Under the pieces are notes generated by a model that saw only the letters and a program-made list of their open reading frames with translations, did no database searches and was not told the DNA's origin. 49,205 nt of DNA from Prosthecobacter sp. (GTDB lineage: Bacteria > Verrucomicrobiota > Verrucomicrobiia > Verrucomicrobiales > Verrucomicrobiaceae), in the NCBI RefSeq assembly GCF_029946185.1, contig NZ_JAQSEA010000111.1:1-49205 (forward strand). The letters run 5' to 3'. Numbering within the stretch: the stretch's first letter is position 1; each line of letters begins with the position of its first letter. The position numbers were made by a program, and so were the translations under genes. This document shows, piece by piece, positions 1 through 10,423 of this stretch.

Positions 1-133
1 TTCCTGCGACGCTGAATTCACGATCCCCGGCTTCACTGAGTGCCATCCATGCCAGACATGAATGCCGCTCGGTTAAGCCCATGTTTCGTCCGCATTGCCG
101 CCAAGCTCTCAGACCAAAGGTGCGGGGACTCAG

Positions 134-167
134 CCCAGGGCGCGGCGAGGAACGAGCAAGCCCTGGG
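134..167. repeat. Inverted repeat in a gene-free stretch
   Basis: Positions 1-364 hold no gene I can support; short ORFs on both strands lack recognisable features. Within it CCCAGGGC (134-141) and GCCCTGGG (160-167) form a perfect 8-bp stem with an 18-nt loop. It lies downstream of the autotransporter, which ends at 365. It could be an interspersed palindromic repeat. No U-tract follows it on either strand, so a factor-independent terminator is not supported. Confidence 0.45.
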
Positions 168-364
168 TTACTGCACCAGCTATTCAGGCAGCAAACCCAG
201 CGCGCTCTTCGCACGCCGACTCCACCAGCAGCGTCTCAACGCCCCACCGCAGCTGCCCGTGTGCCCCCGCTTCCACAACCATATGCACCACTCGGTTGAG
301 GCTGCTTTCCGTCGATTGAATGCTATCAGCTACCGGCGTTTTTCAGTGGAAGAACAGCCCCCTG

Positions 365-3300
365 TTAGAAGCTCTTGTTGAACCGAAAATCATACAAATC
401 CAGTTGGTAGTTCTTAGACAGCGCCTTGGTGTAGTAGATCCCCAGCGAGAGATCATTCCGAATGAGCACCTGCAGGCCGATGCTCATGGTCGCCATCGAC
501 CCCAGATCAATCGGCACCGTCATCTTGTCAGCCCCCGCAGGCGCTCCGGAAAAGCCAGCACGCACATACGTGTCATTGCCATTGAGGAAATACTGATACC
601 CAAACTCCGTGTGCAGGCTGATGCGCGTGCCTGATGTCACCAGCAGCGCTTTGCGCACAGTCACGGCCGGCCTCACCCACGCGTGGGCTTCATTGTAGCC
701 CAGCAGCTCCAGGTTGGTGGCCCCTGCCCCGTTCTCAGCGGTCGCACCCGCGGAGAGCTGGGTGACGCCGAGGTCGAGCTGCGGCTTCAAGTAGAAATCT
801 TCATACACAAATTCATGCGCCATGCGCACCATCGCGGTGAGGGTCTGCATGTCGCGGTTGGCAGCGGCATTGAAGAGAGTGGCCACCTCCCCCGCACGCG
901 TGCTGTCCATGTTGTTCCAGCCATAAGATACCAGCGCGGCGAATTCGCTGCCCGCGTTTTTGTAGCGCACCATCGCGCCCACGCGCTCGCTGTTGCCGTT
1001 CGCATTCCAGCGGCCGCCGTAGCCGTTGGCGCTGTTGTCTTCAAAGGAGACCGCGAGGCCTGCGCTCCAGTGCTCGCTGATCATTTCTTCAAATCCCAGC
1101 GCAAAACCGAGCGTCTGCTGCCGCACCGTTTTGTAGTCGTCGTAGGCGCTGTGCAGCGTGTTGGAGCCGATGAAGTCAAACCAGATCGTCCGCTCCTGCA
1201 GCGAGAAGCGCGAGCTGCCGCCATTCAGCATCGTCTCGCCAAAGCGCTGCGTGGCGCGGATCTGCTCCGCCTGCTGCTCGCCATAGAAATCGGGGCCGAG
1301 CTGGCTGAGCAGTTCGCGGTACACTCCCATGTTGGGGGCATACAGCAGCGCGATGAGGGTCGCAGCCAGCGCTGGGGAGCTGCCTGCCCGTTGGATGTTG
1401 TTAAAGTACTCACCCACCTCCAGCAGATTGCGCCCCATGTTGGCGCCCGGCGGATTGAAATTGACGTCGTAGTCGAGGACCTCATCGTTCGGCGTGGGAT
1501 ACTGCAAATCGTAGGTGATGACCACCGAAGGCCGCGTCGTGAGCACCGCGCCGTCATTGGTCACTCCGCCATCCGCATGCACCAGCACTTTCTCGAAATG
1601 GCCGATGGGGATGAGCTGCGGATTCAGCAGCGCGGCATCAATGCGCCCCGCGAGCTTCGCGGTGCCGGTCATGTAAATCTGGTCGATGGCATTCGTGCCG
1701 AAATCGAGCTCGGCAAAGGTCACCCCGCTGCTGCTCTGCGTGAAGCTGCCCGTCATGTCCGTGTGCTGTGCGAAGTTCGTGTCACCAGGGAGCAAGATGC
1801 CGTTGTTGATGAGCTGATTGCCGGCCGCACCGAGGAAGAACTGCGGTCCCAGCACGAGAAGCGCGTCGGCGGCATTGCTGAACTGATTCGCACCCGTGCC
1901 GAAGTCCGCATTCCCCACGAAGGTGCCGTTGTTCTGGAAATGGTCGTCGCCGTTGTCGCCGCGGAAACTCCAGCCTGTCAGTTCATCCAGACCGGCGATG
2001 GTGCCGTTGTTGGTGAAAAGATTATTGCCCCCGCCGGAAAAGCGCACGCCGGTGCCGCCCGTGCCAAAGAAGATCGACTTCGTGGCCGCGAGATCCACGT
2101 TAATGTCGCCCTGCGTGCCGCTGGACTGCGACTGCGCCAGCAGCCCCGTGCCGGAGGCTCCCGTGGCGTAGATATTGCCGCCCATGTGAAAGGTGATGGC
2201 CCCGGAGGTGACCGCCATGGCCAGATCAAGCCCGAAGTTGCCGCCGCCGCCACCGATGGACTGCGCCAGGATGCCGTAGGAACGATAGCCCTTGGTTTCG
2301 ATGTCGCCGACCTGAATCACACTCACCTTTTCCCCATAGCCGCCATCTCCCGGTGCGCCGCCCACAGCCAGACTGAAGCCAAGGTTTTTGTTCTCCTTGT
2401 TCATGTTGTCGGAGTCCGCGTAGGTCCTGGCCAGATTGAAGTTTCCATTGCCGCCACCGCCGCCGATGGACTGCGCCAGGATGCCATCGCTGTAGTCTTT
2501 CACGGTGCCGATGGCGCTGTAATTGCTGACCGTTACGACACCGCCATTGCCCGCTTGGCCACCAGCACCGCCGATGGCGAAGACGGCGGCAAATCCGGCG
2601 TCGGTGTTGTCCTTGCCGGCACTGGAAAAACCAGCGTTGAAATTCATCCCCGCCCCCGCCGCCAATGCTGGAGGCTTGAATGCCATGCGCACTGTAGCCG
2701 GTCGTGGTGATCGCTTGGGTAGCCGCCGAGGACAGCCCCCGGGTGATGGTGACTGCACCCGCGTGCCCCCTCCCGATCCTGTGCCACCCACGCCCACTGA
2801 AATGGGGGAACTGCTCTTCGCATACACCGCCGTCACGTTCATCCCGCCGGTGCCGCCACCGCCACCGATGCTCTCGCCGATGATGCCACGCGCGTAGTCC
2901 CCATCCGTCTGCACCCGGCCGTTTTGCGTGATGCTCACATCTCCGGCATCCGCACCGAAACCGCCGTTGCCACCGACACCCGCGACGATGGTCACGTCCG
3001 TTTTGCCGCCCGAGGCGGTGGAGTCCGCGAAGTTGAACTGGCTGGTGATATTGATGCCGCCGTTGCCGCCGCCCCCGGCGATGCTTTGGGCCATGATGCC
3101 GTGAATCCAGTCACCCGAGGTGATGGCATCGCCGACATGCGTCACCACCACATCGCCACTGCTGGCACCAGCTCCGCCAAACCCACCGATCCCGAGGGAG
3201 ATGGAGGGCGTGGAGTTGTCCTTGTTGATGGCGATGCCGCCCGTCACATTGAGGCCGCCATTGCCGCCACCGCCGCCGATGGACTGCGCCAGAATGCCTG

Positions 3301-6300
3301 CCGCGCTGAGGGTCTTGGACGCCAGTGCCGAGGCATACACATTCGCCGTGACCGTCGCCGTGACATCTTTGGCCACGCCCGCGTTTCCACCAAAACCGCC
3401 CACGCCCACATTGATCGCAGAATCCGAAGTGATCCCGCCGCTCACATTGAGTCCGCCATTGCCACCACCACCGCCAACGGACTGCGCCAGGATGGCGGAA
3501 TTCCCCGCGCCATAGCCCGTGATGCTGCCAGCCCCTGTGACGAGCACGTACACCTTGTCAGCGCTGCCGCCGCTGCCGCCACCGCCGCCAATCGACTGCG
3601 CCAAAATGCCCGTGGAGTCATTGCCCTGCGTGATGATCAGCCCGGTCACATCCACCGCGACATTCCCAGCATTGCCCGCGCCGCCGCCAAAGCCGCCTAG
3701 GCCAACTCCGATGGCCGCGCTGCTCTTGCCCGTGATGTTCACCGCCCCCGTGACATTGATCCCGCCCATGCCGCCGCCGCCGACTGACTGCGCCACCACC
3801 GCGGAGGAGTGATCTCCCGTGGTGCCAATCTGAGTGTAAGTGGCCGTGGTTTTCACCGTGCTGGACACATTGCCCGCATTGCCGCCATCGCCGCCGAAGC
3901 CGCCAATGCCGATGCCCAGCGCGCCGACGCCATCCTTGGTGGCATTGATCACGCCAGTGACATTGATCCCGCCATTGCCGCCACCACTGCCAAGACTCTG
4001 CGCCATGACGCCCGCCGAATAACTGCCCGTCGTCACCACCCCGCCGGTGAAGGTGCTGGTCACCGCCTTGCCATTGCCACCGTCACTACCAAGCCCACCG
4101 ATGCCGATCGCCAGCGCGTCGCTGCCTTCCTTGGAAGCCGTGACCGCGCCCGACACATTGAGTCCGCCATTACCACCACCCCCAAGGGATTGGAACAACA
4201 CGCCAACCGAGTGACAGCCCTGAGTTTGGAGGTAACCCGCAACCGTGTTGGTGACGTCGGCCGCGTCACCGCCTTTGCCGCCGGACCCGCCCAAACCAAA
4301 GGCCAGCGCACCCGCTCCAGTCTTCGCCATGGAGATGGCGCCACTGACACTCAGGCCGCCCATACCGCCACCACCGCCGAGCGATTGGGCGGCAACACCG
4401 AAGCTATCTTGCTGAATAGTGTACACGTTTCCGGTCAAAGTGTTGGTGACGCTGCCCGCGTTTCCGCCGTCTCCACCCGACCCACCGAGCCCCACACTAA
4501 TGGCTCCGCTGCCGCTGCCAGCGAACGACATGGCACCCACGATGGAGATTCCCCCATTGCCACCACGGCCGCCGAGCGATTGCGCCAGCAATCCGCCCGA
4601 ACCTGCCTGCTCTGTATTGATGTTTCCCGTTACGTTAGATGTAACGATTTTCTCGTTTTCTCTTGTGCCGCCATTGCCACCCAAACTAACTCCAATAGCC
4701 CCACTGGTAGTGCTAGCCCCTGACAGTGGCGCAGCAACTTCAAAACCACCGCTACCACCATCACCACCAATGGACTGCGCGATGATACTGGTCGATTTTT
4801 TGCCTTTTGTTGTCACGTTATTGGTCGTAGTCAGTGTAACGCTTAAAGCGTCACCTCCACCTGACCCGGAACCACCCAAACCGACGCTCACAGCGCCACT
4901 GGTTTCACCGGAACCGGAGGCCGCGATGCTGACATCGAACCCACCCATACCACCGCCACCGCCGACGGATTGCGCCACGATGCCAGCGGAGTTTTCGAGC
5001 AGGGTGTCCACATTGCCGGTGATGCGCGCTGTTACGCCACCCTCGTTACCATCGCCTGCACCTGCACCGCCGAGGCCTACGCTGATGGCTGCCGTGCCGC
5101 TGCCTGCGCCGGAGCCGCTGGCGGAGACGTTGTACCCTCCGCTGCCGCCACCGCCTCCAATGGCCTGAGCCACAATGGCTGCTGAATTTTTGCCCGTGGT
5201 GCTGACGTCATTGCTCACCGTTAGATTGACCGCTCCCGCATTCGCCCCGGTCCCGCCGCTGCCACCGAGGCCTACGGTAATCACCCACGGCAACCCCGGC
5301 AAAGAGACCGAAGGAGCCCGCGCTGCCGCCACTGCCGCCGACGGACTGCGCGTGGATGCCGAGGGAGTCTTCCCCCAGGGTGATGATGCTGCCGCCGTTG
5401 GTCACGGTGACTTTGCCACCTGCGCCGCCGCCATTTTCGGCAAGCCCGGCATTGCCGCCCACGGAGACCATGCCGAGCGTGGAGCCGCCATCGCCGCCAT
5501 CGCCGCCGCCGCCGATGGACTGGGCGAAGATGGCGTCCGCGTATAACCCCTGTGTCTGGATGATGCCTGTGCTGAGGTTTGACACGGTAACGGTTGAAGC
5601 GCTACCTCTATTGGAACCGGCGCCGCCTATAGAGACCAGACCACTTGCAGAGCCGCCCGTACCGCCGCCGCCGCCGGTGCTCTGGGCAAAGATGCCGCGT
5701 GATTTATTCCCCACGGTCAGAATGGTTCCGTCATTGGAAACCAGAACGGTGCCGCCGTTACCGCCATTGTCTCCGGAGCCGCTGAGCGAGACCAGCAGAT
5801 TTCCCGAAATACCGGCCGAGCCGCCCGAGCCGCCGATGCTCTGCGCCAGAATGCCATGGGCCTGAATGCCGATGGTTGAGATACTGCCGCCGGCTGCGTT
5901 GGTGATGCTGACCTCACCTCCGCTGCCGCCATAGCCGCCTGACCCACTGGTGCCAACGAGTCCCTAGGTGGAGCCGCCGCTGCCGCCATTCTGGCTAACG
6001 CTTAGACCGTAAATACCGATGGCCCCGTCTCCGGTGATGGAGACTGATCCATTTTTCATTACTGTAACGCTGCCGCCATTGCTGGAATGACCGCCCGTGC
6101 CCCCACCGGGTGCGGCGAAACCGCCGCCACCATTGCCTGCCTGACCGCCACGGCTGTAAGCAAAGATACCGTAATGTTGTCGCCGCTGGTGGCCACGGTG
6201 TTGCCCATGCCGACGGTCACGGATGCAGCGCCGCCCGAGCCGCCATTGCCCCCGTCCCCCCCAGATGTAGAGGTAGGAGTCCCCACCATTGCCGCCACGT

Positions 6301-7015
6301 CCCCCGACGCTGCCCACTTCAATGCCGATGGCATTGACGGTGTTGATCGTGGGAATGCTGAGGACGGTGCCGTTGGGATACGTGGCCGCAGGCCCCGCCG
6401 CCCCCCTGCCGCCGGAGTTTGGCGGCACAACAAGAGCCCCGTCGCGGCCATTGGAACCATTCCCACCCGTATTCACAATGCGCACGCCGCTGGTCGCATC
6501 CCCGCCTGCCACGGGGGGCGTGAGCATGCCGGGGGTGTCGGGCGGATTGAGCACTCCATTCATCGTGGTAAAGAGCGTCTGGTAGCTCAGCGAGGTCGTC
6601 GGATCGGTGGGGAGCAGGTTGCTGGGCTGGATCTCCACCGTGCCTGCGGTGGTGTCCTTGCTCACGATCTTCATCGCCACGGGTGGATCGTCATTGTTGT
6701 AGATGAGATCGCCCACGGTTTTGACCAGGAATACGTAACCGTTAGCAGTCTTCACAAAAGCCACATCTCCGACCGTGGGGGTGCCTACAGGGTCATTGAT
6801 AAAACCACTCACCGTGGTCGAAAGATTGGTCACCGGGTTCAACCCGTCATGCCCAAGGTGGAGGTCGCGGTGGGCGGTGGATCCACGGCTAACGCAGACG
6901 AAATGCTCAGAAAAAGGGCCACCCACACGCATATCAGGAGACGCCACGCGCAGGCATTGCCCGCCCGAGTGCTGAATGATTGAGTGAAGGTGATTTTTAA
7001 GGCCTGATTCGGCAT
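365..7015 (-). pseudogene. Glycine-rich repeat autotransporter, broken by frameshifts and a stop
   Basis: This is a type Va-like secreted surface protein. The ATG at 7015 opens a signal peptide with hydrophobic core LLICVWVALFLSISSALA, but that frame stops at 6839-6841. The passenger continues in the next frame (NPVTNLSTTVSGF...). It consists of about 20 glycine-rich repeats, each containing a form of AQSIGGGGGNGG, at about 70-80 residues per unit. The last 280 or so residues form an autotransporter beta-barrel ending DFRFNKSF, with the terminal Phe expected of outer-membrane proteins. Frame changes are visible near 6845, near 6262 and 6170 (a compensating pair), near 5285, and near 2765 and 2650 (a pair). 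An in-frame TAG lies at 5964-5966. The longest open part is 365 to about 5285. Shifts alternate between two frames and several sit at G/C runs, so either decay or sequence error is possible. As given, no full-length protein can be made. Confidence 0.85.
1900..5960 (-). repeat. Tandem glycine-rich passenger repeats of the autotransporter
   Basis: The passenger DNA is a degenerate tandem array with a period of roughly 210-240 bp. Each unit reads approximately VTVTxTGxxxTxGxxSxGIxAQSIGGGGGxGGxNVSG followed by a short spacer and GxGGxGGxGGNAG. About 20 copies of the AQS-IGGGGG core can be counted, some shortened (one reads AQSVGGGGMGG). Such arrays form long beta-helical stalks in autotransporters and are prone to recombination and slippage, which may explain the indels seen here. 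Confidence 0.8.
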
Positions 7016-7076
7016 AGCCCAAAATTTTATTCAATTTGATAGTTATGAAAAATACGATATACGTTAAATGCCCAGC

Positions 7077-7092
7077 CTGATACACCTATCAG
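7077..7092. promoter_or_regulatory. Inverted repeat in the divergent promoter region
   Basis: CTGATA (7077-7082) and TATCAG (7087-7092) are perfect 6-bp arms around CACC. The site lies between the autotransporter start (7015, minus) and the coiled-coil gene (7186, plus). The adjacent 7021-7070 is strikingly AT-rich for this GC-rich sequence, as expected of a promoter for the minus-strand gene. An operator for a dimeric regulator is possible. This is inference from symmetry only. Confidence 0.35.
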
Positions 7093-7185
7093 CTAGGTTC
7101 CTAGGGGGGGGCGGGCACCAGTCCTCATCTTCTGCGTTTTTGCCCGGTTGCAGAGGCCCGGGCATGCGTATAACTTTCCACAGCC

Positions 7186-7698
7186 ATGTTTAAAGACCTT
7201 CTTTCCCCCCAGAACACCTTCGTTTACGGCATTTTGCTCTGCGGCATTTTCCTTGTGCAGTCCCTCTGGGGCCACTTTAAGACCAAGCGCGAACTCAAGC
7301 GTTACAAAGGCATGCTCAGCGACAAGCTGGACCTCGACTCCAAGCAAAGCCAGGACCTCAGCAAGGAACGCGCCTCGCTGAAGCAGGAAAACGAAAACCT
7401 GCGCATGCAGGTGGCACGCCTGAACGAGCGTCCTGACAACAAGATGCAGCGCGAACTGGAAATCCTGGCCCGCGCTGAAAAGCAGATGGTCATCAGCGCG
7501 CCCGGCTTTGCCCCGGCTTGGGAGATGGCCAAGTCGGCGGCTCTGGGCCAGCTTGAGAATGAGGAGAAGGGCCAGTCCTTCCCCTCTAAGATCTTCCGCA
7601 AACTGATCGGTTCCGGTTCCGCGCAAACGAACGTCGCGCTGCCTGAGTCCGCTGCTGCTGCCGCGAAAAACGGCGAAGCGACTCCCTCTATCGCCTGA
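7186..7698 (+). CDS. Membrane-anchored coiled-coil protein of unknown function
   Basis: The protein has 170 residues. Residues 11-29 (TFVYGILLCGIFLVQSLWG) form one N-terminal membrane segment. A charged region of about 70 residues (KTKRELKRYKGMLSDKL... to NLRMQVARLNE) follows, with the heptad character of a coiled coil. A stretch rich in Gly, Ala and Pro and a short tail ending in ATPSIA complete it. No enzymatic motif is seen. It ends 16 bp before dprA and is probably co-transcribed with it. I do not recognise the family; an envelope or scaffold role is only a guess. Confidence 0.75.
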   Translation: MFKDLLSPQNTFVYGILLCGIFLVQSLWGHFKTKRELKRYKGMLSDKLDLDSKQSQDLSKERASLKQENENLRMQVARLNERPDNKMQRELEILARAEKQMVISAPGFAPAWEMAKSAALGQLENEEKGQSFPSKIFRKLIGSGSAQTNVALPESAAAAAKNGEATPSIA

Positions 7699-7714
7699 GC
7701 CTGAGCGTTCTGTC

Positions 7715-8815
7715 ATGACCCGCACCGAGGCCTGGCTGGCGTTGAACCTGCTCCCGCAGGTCGGTCCTGTGCGCGTGCGCAAACTTTTGCAGCACTTCGG
7801 CAGTCCTGAGCGCATTCTCAGCGCGAAAAGCAGCGACATTTTGCAAATCGAAGGCTTTGGACTCGCGCAGGCGGAAAGCATTGCGGGATGGGAGGCGCAG
7901 GTAGATCTAGAAGGCGAACTCAGAAAGGTCAAAGAGCGCGGCCTGACCCTGCTGACGCAGGAAGATGAACTGTATCCGCCCCTGCTACGGGAGATTTACA
8001 ACCCGCCGCTGGTCCTCACGGTGTGGGGGGAACTGACGAAGCGTGACCACAACGCCCTCGGCGTGGTGGGCAGTCGCCATGCCACGAACTACGGCCTGAG
8101 CACCGCGAAGAAGATGAGTTTCCAGATCGCGTATGCGGGCTACACGGTGGTGAGCGGGCTGGCCCGTGGCATCGACACCGCCGCGCATGAGGCCGCGCTG
8201 GCAGCCAAGGGGCGCACGGTGGCGGTCATCGGCTCTGGCATGGGCAAGCTGTATCCGCCGGAGAACATGGCGCTGGCCGAACGCATCGCGCAAAACGGCG
8301 CGGTGGTGAGCGAGTATCCGGTGGATCGGCCCGCCGACAAACAGACATTTCCGTATCGCAACCGCATCGTCGCGGGCTGGACCTGCGGGTTGATCGTGGT
8401 GGAGGCTCCGCTGCGCAGCGGCTCGCTGATCACCGCGCAGCAGGCCACCGAGCAGGGCCGCACGGTGTATGCCGTGCCCGGTCCCATCGACAAGCCAACC
8501 TCCGCCGGGTGCAACCGCCTTATTCAGCAGGGTGCCAAGCTGATCATGGATGGAGCAGATGTGCTGGATGATTTGATGACCCTCTTCCCAACCGCGCCGA
8601 AAGCGCCGGTGGTCGAGGAATCCCGGCCTGCTGTCACGCTGACGCTGGAGGAAGAGATTCTGTACAACGCCATCAGCACGGATGAAGCGCACATCAATGA
8701 CATCACGACCACTTCGGGACTGACGACTGCGACGGTGTCAGCGACGCTGATGAGGCTGGAGATGAAGCGGCTGATCCGGGCGCTGCCGGGGCGGCGGTAT
8801 GTAAGGCTGGTTTGA
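7715..8815 (+). CDS. dprA: DNA processing protein DprA (Smf)
   Basis: DprA binds incoming single-stranded DNA and loads RecA during natural transformation. The protein has 366 residues, normal for the family. An N-terminal helix-hairpin-helix/SAM-like segment (about 1-70) precedes the Rossmann-like core. The core shows GVVGSRHATNYG, SGLARGIDTAAHEAAL, GSGMGKLYPPEN, FPYRNRIVAGW and SGSLITAQQATEQGRTVYAVPG. The C-terminal 65 residues (EEEILYNAISTDEAHINDI... to PGRRYVRLV) are the DprA winged helix. The start is ATG at 7715, 16 bp after the preceding gene. The frame is intact, in contrast to the broken genes on both sides of this two-gene block. The assignment is secure from the motifs. Confidence 0.96.
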   Translation: MTRTEAWLALNLLPQVGPVRVRKLLQHFGSPERILSAKSSDILQIEGFGLAQAESIAGWEAQVDLEGELRKVKERGLTLLTQEDELYPPLLREIYNPPLVLTVWGELTKRDHNALGVVGSRHATNYGLSTAKKMSFQIAYAGYTVVSGLARGIDTAAHEAALAAKGRTVAVIGSGMGKLYPPENMALAERIAQNGAVVSEYPVDRPADKQTFPYRNRIVAGWTCGLIVVEAPLRSGSLITAQQATEQGRTVYAVPGPIDKPTSAGCNRLIQQGAKLIMDGADVLDDLMTLFPTAPKAPVVEESRPAVTLTLEEEILYNAISTDEAHINDITTTSGLTTATVSATLMRLEMKRLIRALPGRRYVRLV

Positions 8816-8816
8816 G

Positions 8817-8835
8817 TGTTGCCATTTTGGCAACA
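8817..8835. promoter_or_regulatory. Perfect palindrome before the HigBA remnant
   Basis: TGTTGCC (8817-8823), spacer ATTTT, and GGCAACA (8829-8835) form a perfect 7-bp inverted repeat. It begins one base after the dprA stop and ends two bases before the first ATG of the toxin gene. HigA-type antitoxins autorepress from such palindromes over their own promoter. The position fits an operator, but a dprA transcription end is an alternative. Confidence 0.5.
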
Positions 8836-8837
8836 AA

Positions 8838-9161
8838 ATGTCACAAATGTGCGTGCGTGTCATCAAGCCGACACATCGCAGCAGGCTTGGCTCCAGGCAT
8901 TCAGCCTCGCTACCAGCCGTTGAAAAGTGGCTGCGGCTTGTCAGGTACGCGCGCTGGCAGCACCTTGCCGATGCCCGGCGTGTCTTCCCGCATGCGGATG
9001 CTGTTGAAGTCGCCAGTGGCAACACCGTCACCTTGTTCAATCTCGGCGGCAATGCCTTCCGGCTGATTACCGCCATTCATTACCGCACCCAGAACATCTT
9101 CATCCTCCGCCTGCTGACCCACGCCAGCTACTCCAAGAACACCTGGAAACAAGAGCTATGA
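8838..9161 (+). pseudogene. higB: HigB-type toxin (RelE-like mRNA interferase) remnant
   Basis: HigB toxins are ribosome-dependent mRNA interferases. The C-terminal two thirds match the family: WLRLVRYARWQHLADARRVF, GNTVTLFNLGGNAFRLITAI, FILRLLTHASYSKNTWKQEL. Between about 8862 and 8910 the annotated frame reads unconvincingly. The next frame gives the expected helix (DTSQQAWLQAFSLATS), and the original frame resumes at VEKWLRLV. A one-base loss followed by a one-base gain explains this. An open frame of 107 codons remains, so a protein with about 17 altered residues could still be made. The start is ATG 8838 or, closer to family length, ATG 8847. It overlaps the antitoxin start by ATGA, as in intact higBA operons. 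Confidence 0.7.
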
Positions 9162-9613
9162 AAACCACCTCGCGCGCCCGCTTCACGCCGCCACCTTTTG
9201 CAGAACTGCCCAAGGATTACACTCGTCTCTGCCTGCTACTGTTACCACGTCCCAATTCATTCCCGCACTCAGGCAGGCGAGGTCGAGGCCATGATTGATA
9301 CGCTCGCGGTGGACGAGCGCCGTCTCTCGGCCGATGAGCGTGACTACCTGGAAATGCTCAGCGAAGTACTCACCGTCTGGGATGAGTCCCGCTCTCCCGC
9401 CGCTGCTGACATCGCGCCTGCCGCATTACTGAAGCTTCTGCTGGAGGAATCAGGTCAAACCGCCGCCGCCGTGGCACGGGCGATTGGGGTGGACCGCTCC
9501 GTCATTACCCGCTTGCTCAACGGCGAACGCGCCTTCACCATTCAGCAAGCCAAAGCGTGGCGGCACACTTCGCTCTAGCACCAGCGGCATTTTTGGATCT
9601 TTCCAACTCTTAG
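9158..9613 (+). pseudogene. higA: HigA-type antitoxin remnant (HTH), two frameshifts
   Basis: HigA binds HigB and represses the operon through an XRE-type helix-turn-helix. Translation from ATG 9158 begins MKTTSRARFTPPPFAELPKD and reaches LLLPRP. The family pattern then continues one base on (IHSRTQAGEVEAMIDTLAVD) through the HTH (QTAAAVARAIGVDRSVITRL). A second shift at about 9556-9560 (GCG TGG) ends that frame early at 9576-9578. Restoring one base gives the expected tail ALAAHFALAPAAFLDLSNS, ending at TAG 9611-9613. One gain near 9251-9256 and one loss near 9558 cancel in length. As given, the antitoxin is not translated intact, although a protein carrying the HTH could start at ATG 9291. 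Confidence 0.75.
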
Positions 9614-9652
9614 AAAGAACGAACCCATGAAATACAGCCCACTCAAAACAGT

Positions 9653-10423
9653 ATGAAAATCATCTTACCTGTCTATCTGACTCTGGCATTCGCATCGCTT
9701 GTTCACAGCCAAACTCTTCGTGAACAGCTTGAGGCCCGAGAAGCCGCTGGTTCCAAAAAGGTAACCCCCGAAGTTAAAGAGGAATTCGCGAAAGGCATCG
9801 CCTCCATCAAGGTGGCCCAAATCGTCGAGGGCGCAAAAAAAGTGGGCGACCAAGCCCCCGATTTCACCCTCAAGAATGCAGCAGGGAAAAGCATTCGCCT
9901 TGCCTCAGAACTAAAAAGAGGTACCGTTGTCCTCACTTGGTATCGGGGAGGGTGGTGTCCCTACTGCAATATTGCGATGGCAGCGATGCAAAAAGAGCTT
10001 CCGGCCATCAAGAAAACTGGAGCCACCCTCATCGCAATCACTCCCGAGTTGCCAGACAAGACTCTAACGACCAAAGAAAAGAACGGCCTCGATTTTGAAG
10101 TGCTTACTGACCTGAACCATCAGGCAGCAAGACAGTATGGATTGCTATTCAAACTTACTCCTGGTGTAGAGAAGCTTTATGGAAAGTTCTTTGATCTCAA
10201 AAAATACAATGGCGAGGATGCTGGCACCGACACTCTTCCACTCGCTGCCACCTACATCATAGGTCAAGATGGGAAGATTTTATGGGCATTTCTGCATCAT
10301 GATTATCACATGAGAGCCGAACCCAAAGAAATCGTCCAATTTCTCAACAACCTCAATGAGGAGTCGTCAAAGAACGGAGAACAAGGCGGTGCTGACAAAC
10401 CCGCTACAGCTCCGGGTCGTTAG
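9653..10423 (+). CDS. Secreted peroxiredoxin-like (AhpC/TSA) protein
   Basis: A thioredoxin-fold protein likely to reduce peroxides or act as a thiol oxidoreductase outside the cytoplasm. It has 256 residues with a signal peptide (IILPVYLTLAFASLVHSQ). After a helical linker the AhpC/TSA domain starts at about residue 64 (VGDQAPDFTL). The active site is WYRGGWCPYC, with Cys102 and Cys105. Later segments include ITPELPDKT and a hydrophobic strand (TYIIGQDGKILWAFLHHDY). The last 20 residues are low-complexity (NGEQGGADKPATAPGR). Sampled lines are about 50-55% GC, clearly below neighbours, which suggests transfer. Whether CPYC is a peroxidatic site or a thioredoxin-like pair cannot be decided here. 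Confidence 0.85.
   Translation: MKIILPVYLTLAFASLVHSQTLREQLEAREAAGSKKVTPEVKEEFAKGIASIKVAQIVEGAKKVGDQAPDFTLKNAAGKSIRLASELKRGTVVLTWYRGGWCPYCNIAMAAMQKELPAIKKTGATLIAITPELPDKTLTTKEKNGLDFEVLTDLNHQAARQYGLLFKLTPGVEKLYGKFFDLKKYNGEDAGTDTLPLAATYIIGQDGKILWAFLHHDYHMRAEPKEIVQFLNNLNEESSKNGEQGGADKPATAPGR

Noticed and set aside
683-2710. A 675-codon plus-strand frame opposite the autotransporter
   Set aside because: Arises from the complement of GC-rich barrel and passenger DNA; no domain and no plausible start region.
1900-5960. CRISPR array
   Set aside because: The repeats are in-frame, degenerate, over 200 bp long and coding; no short identical repeats with unique spacers occur in the window.
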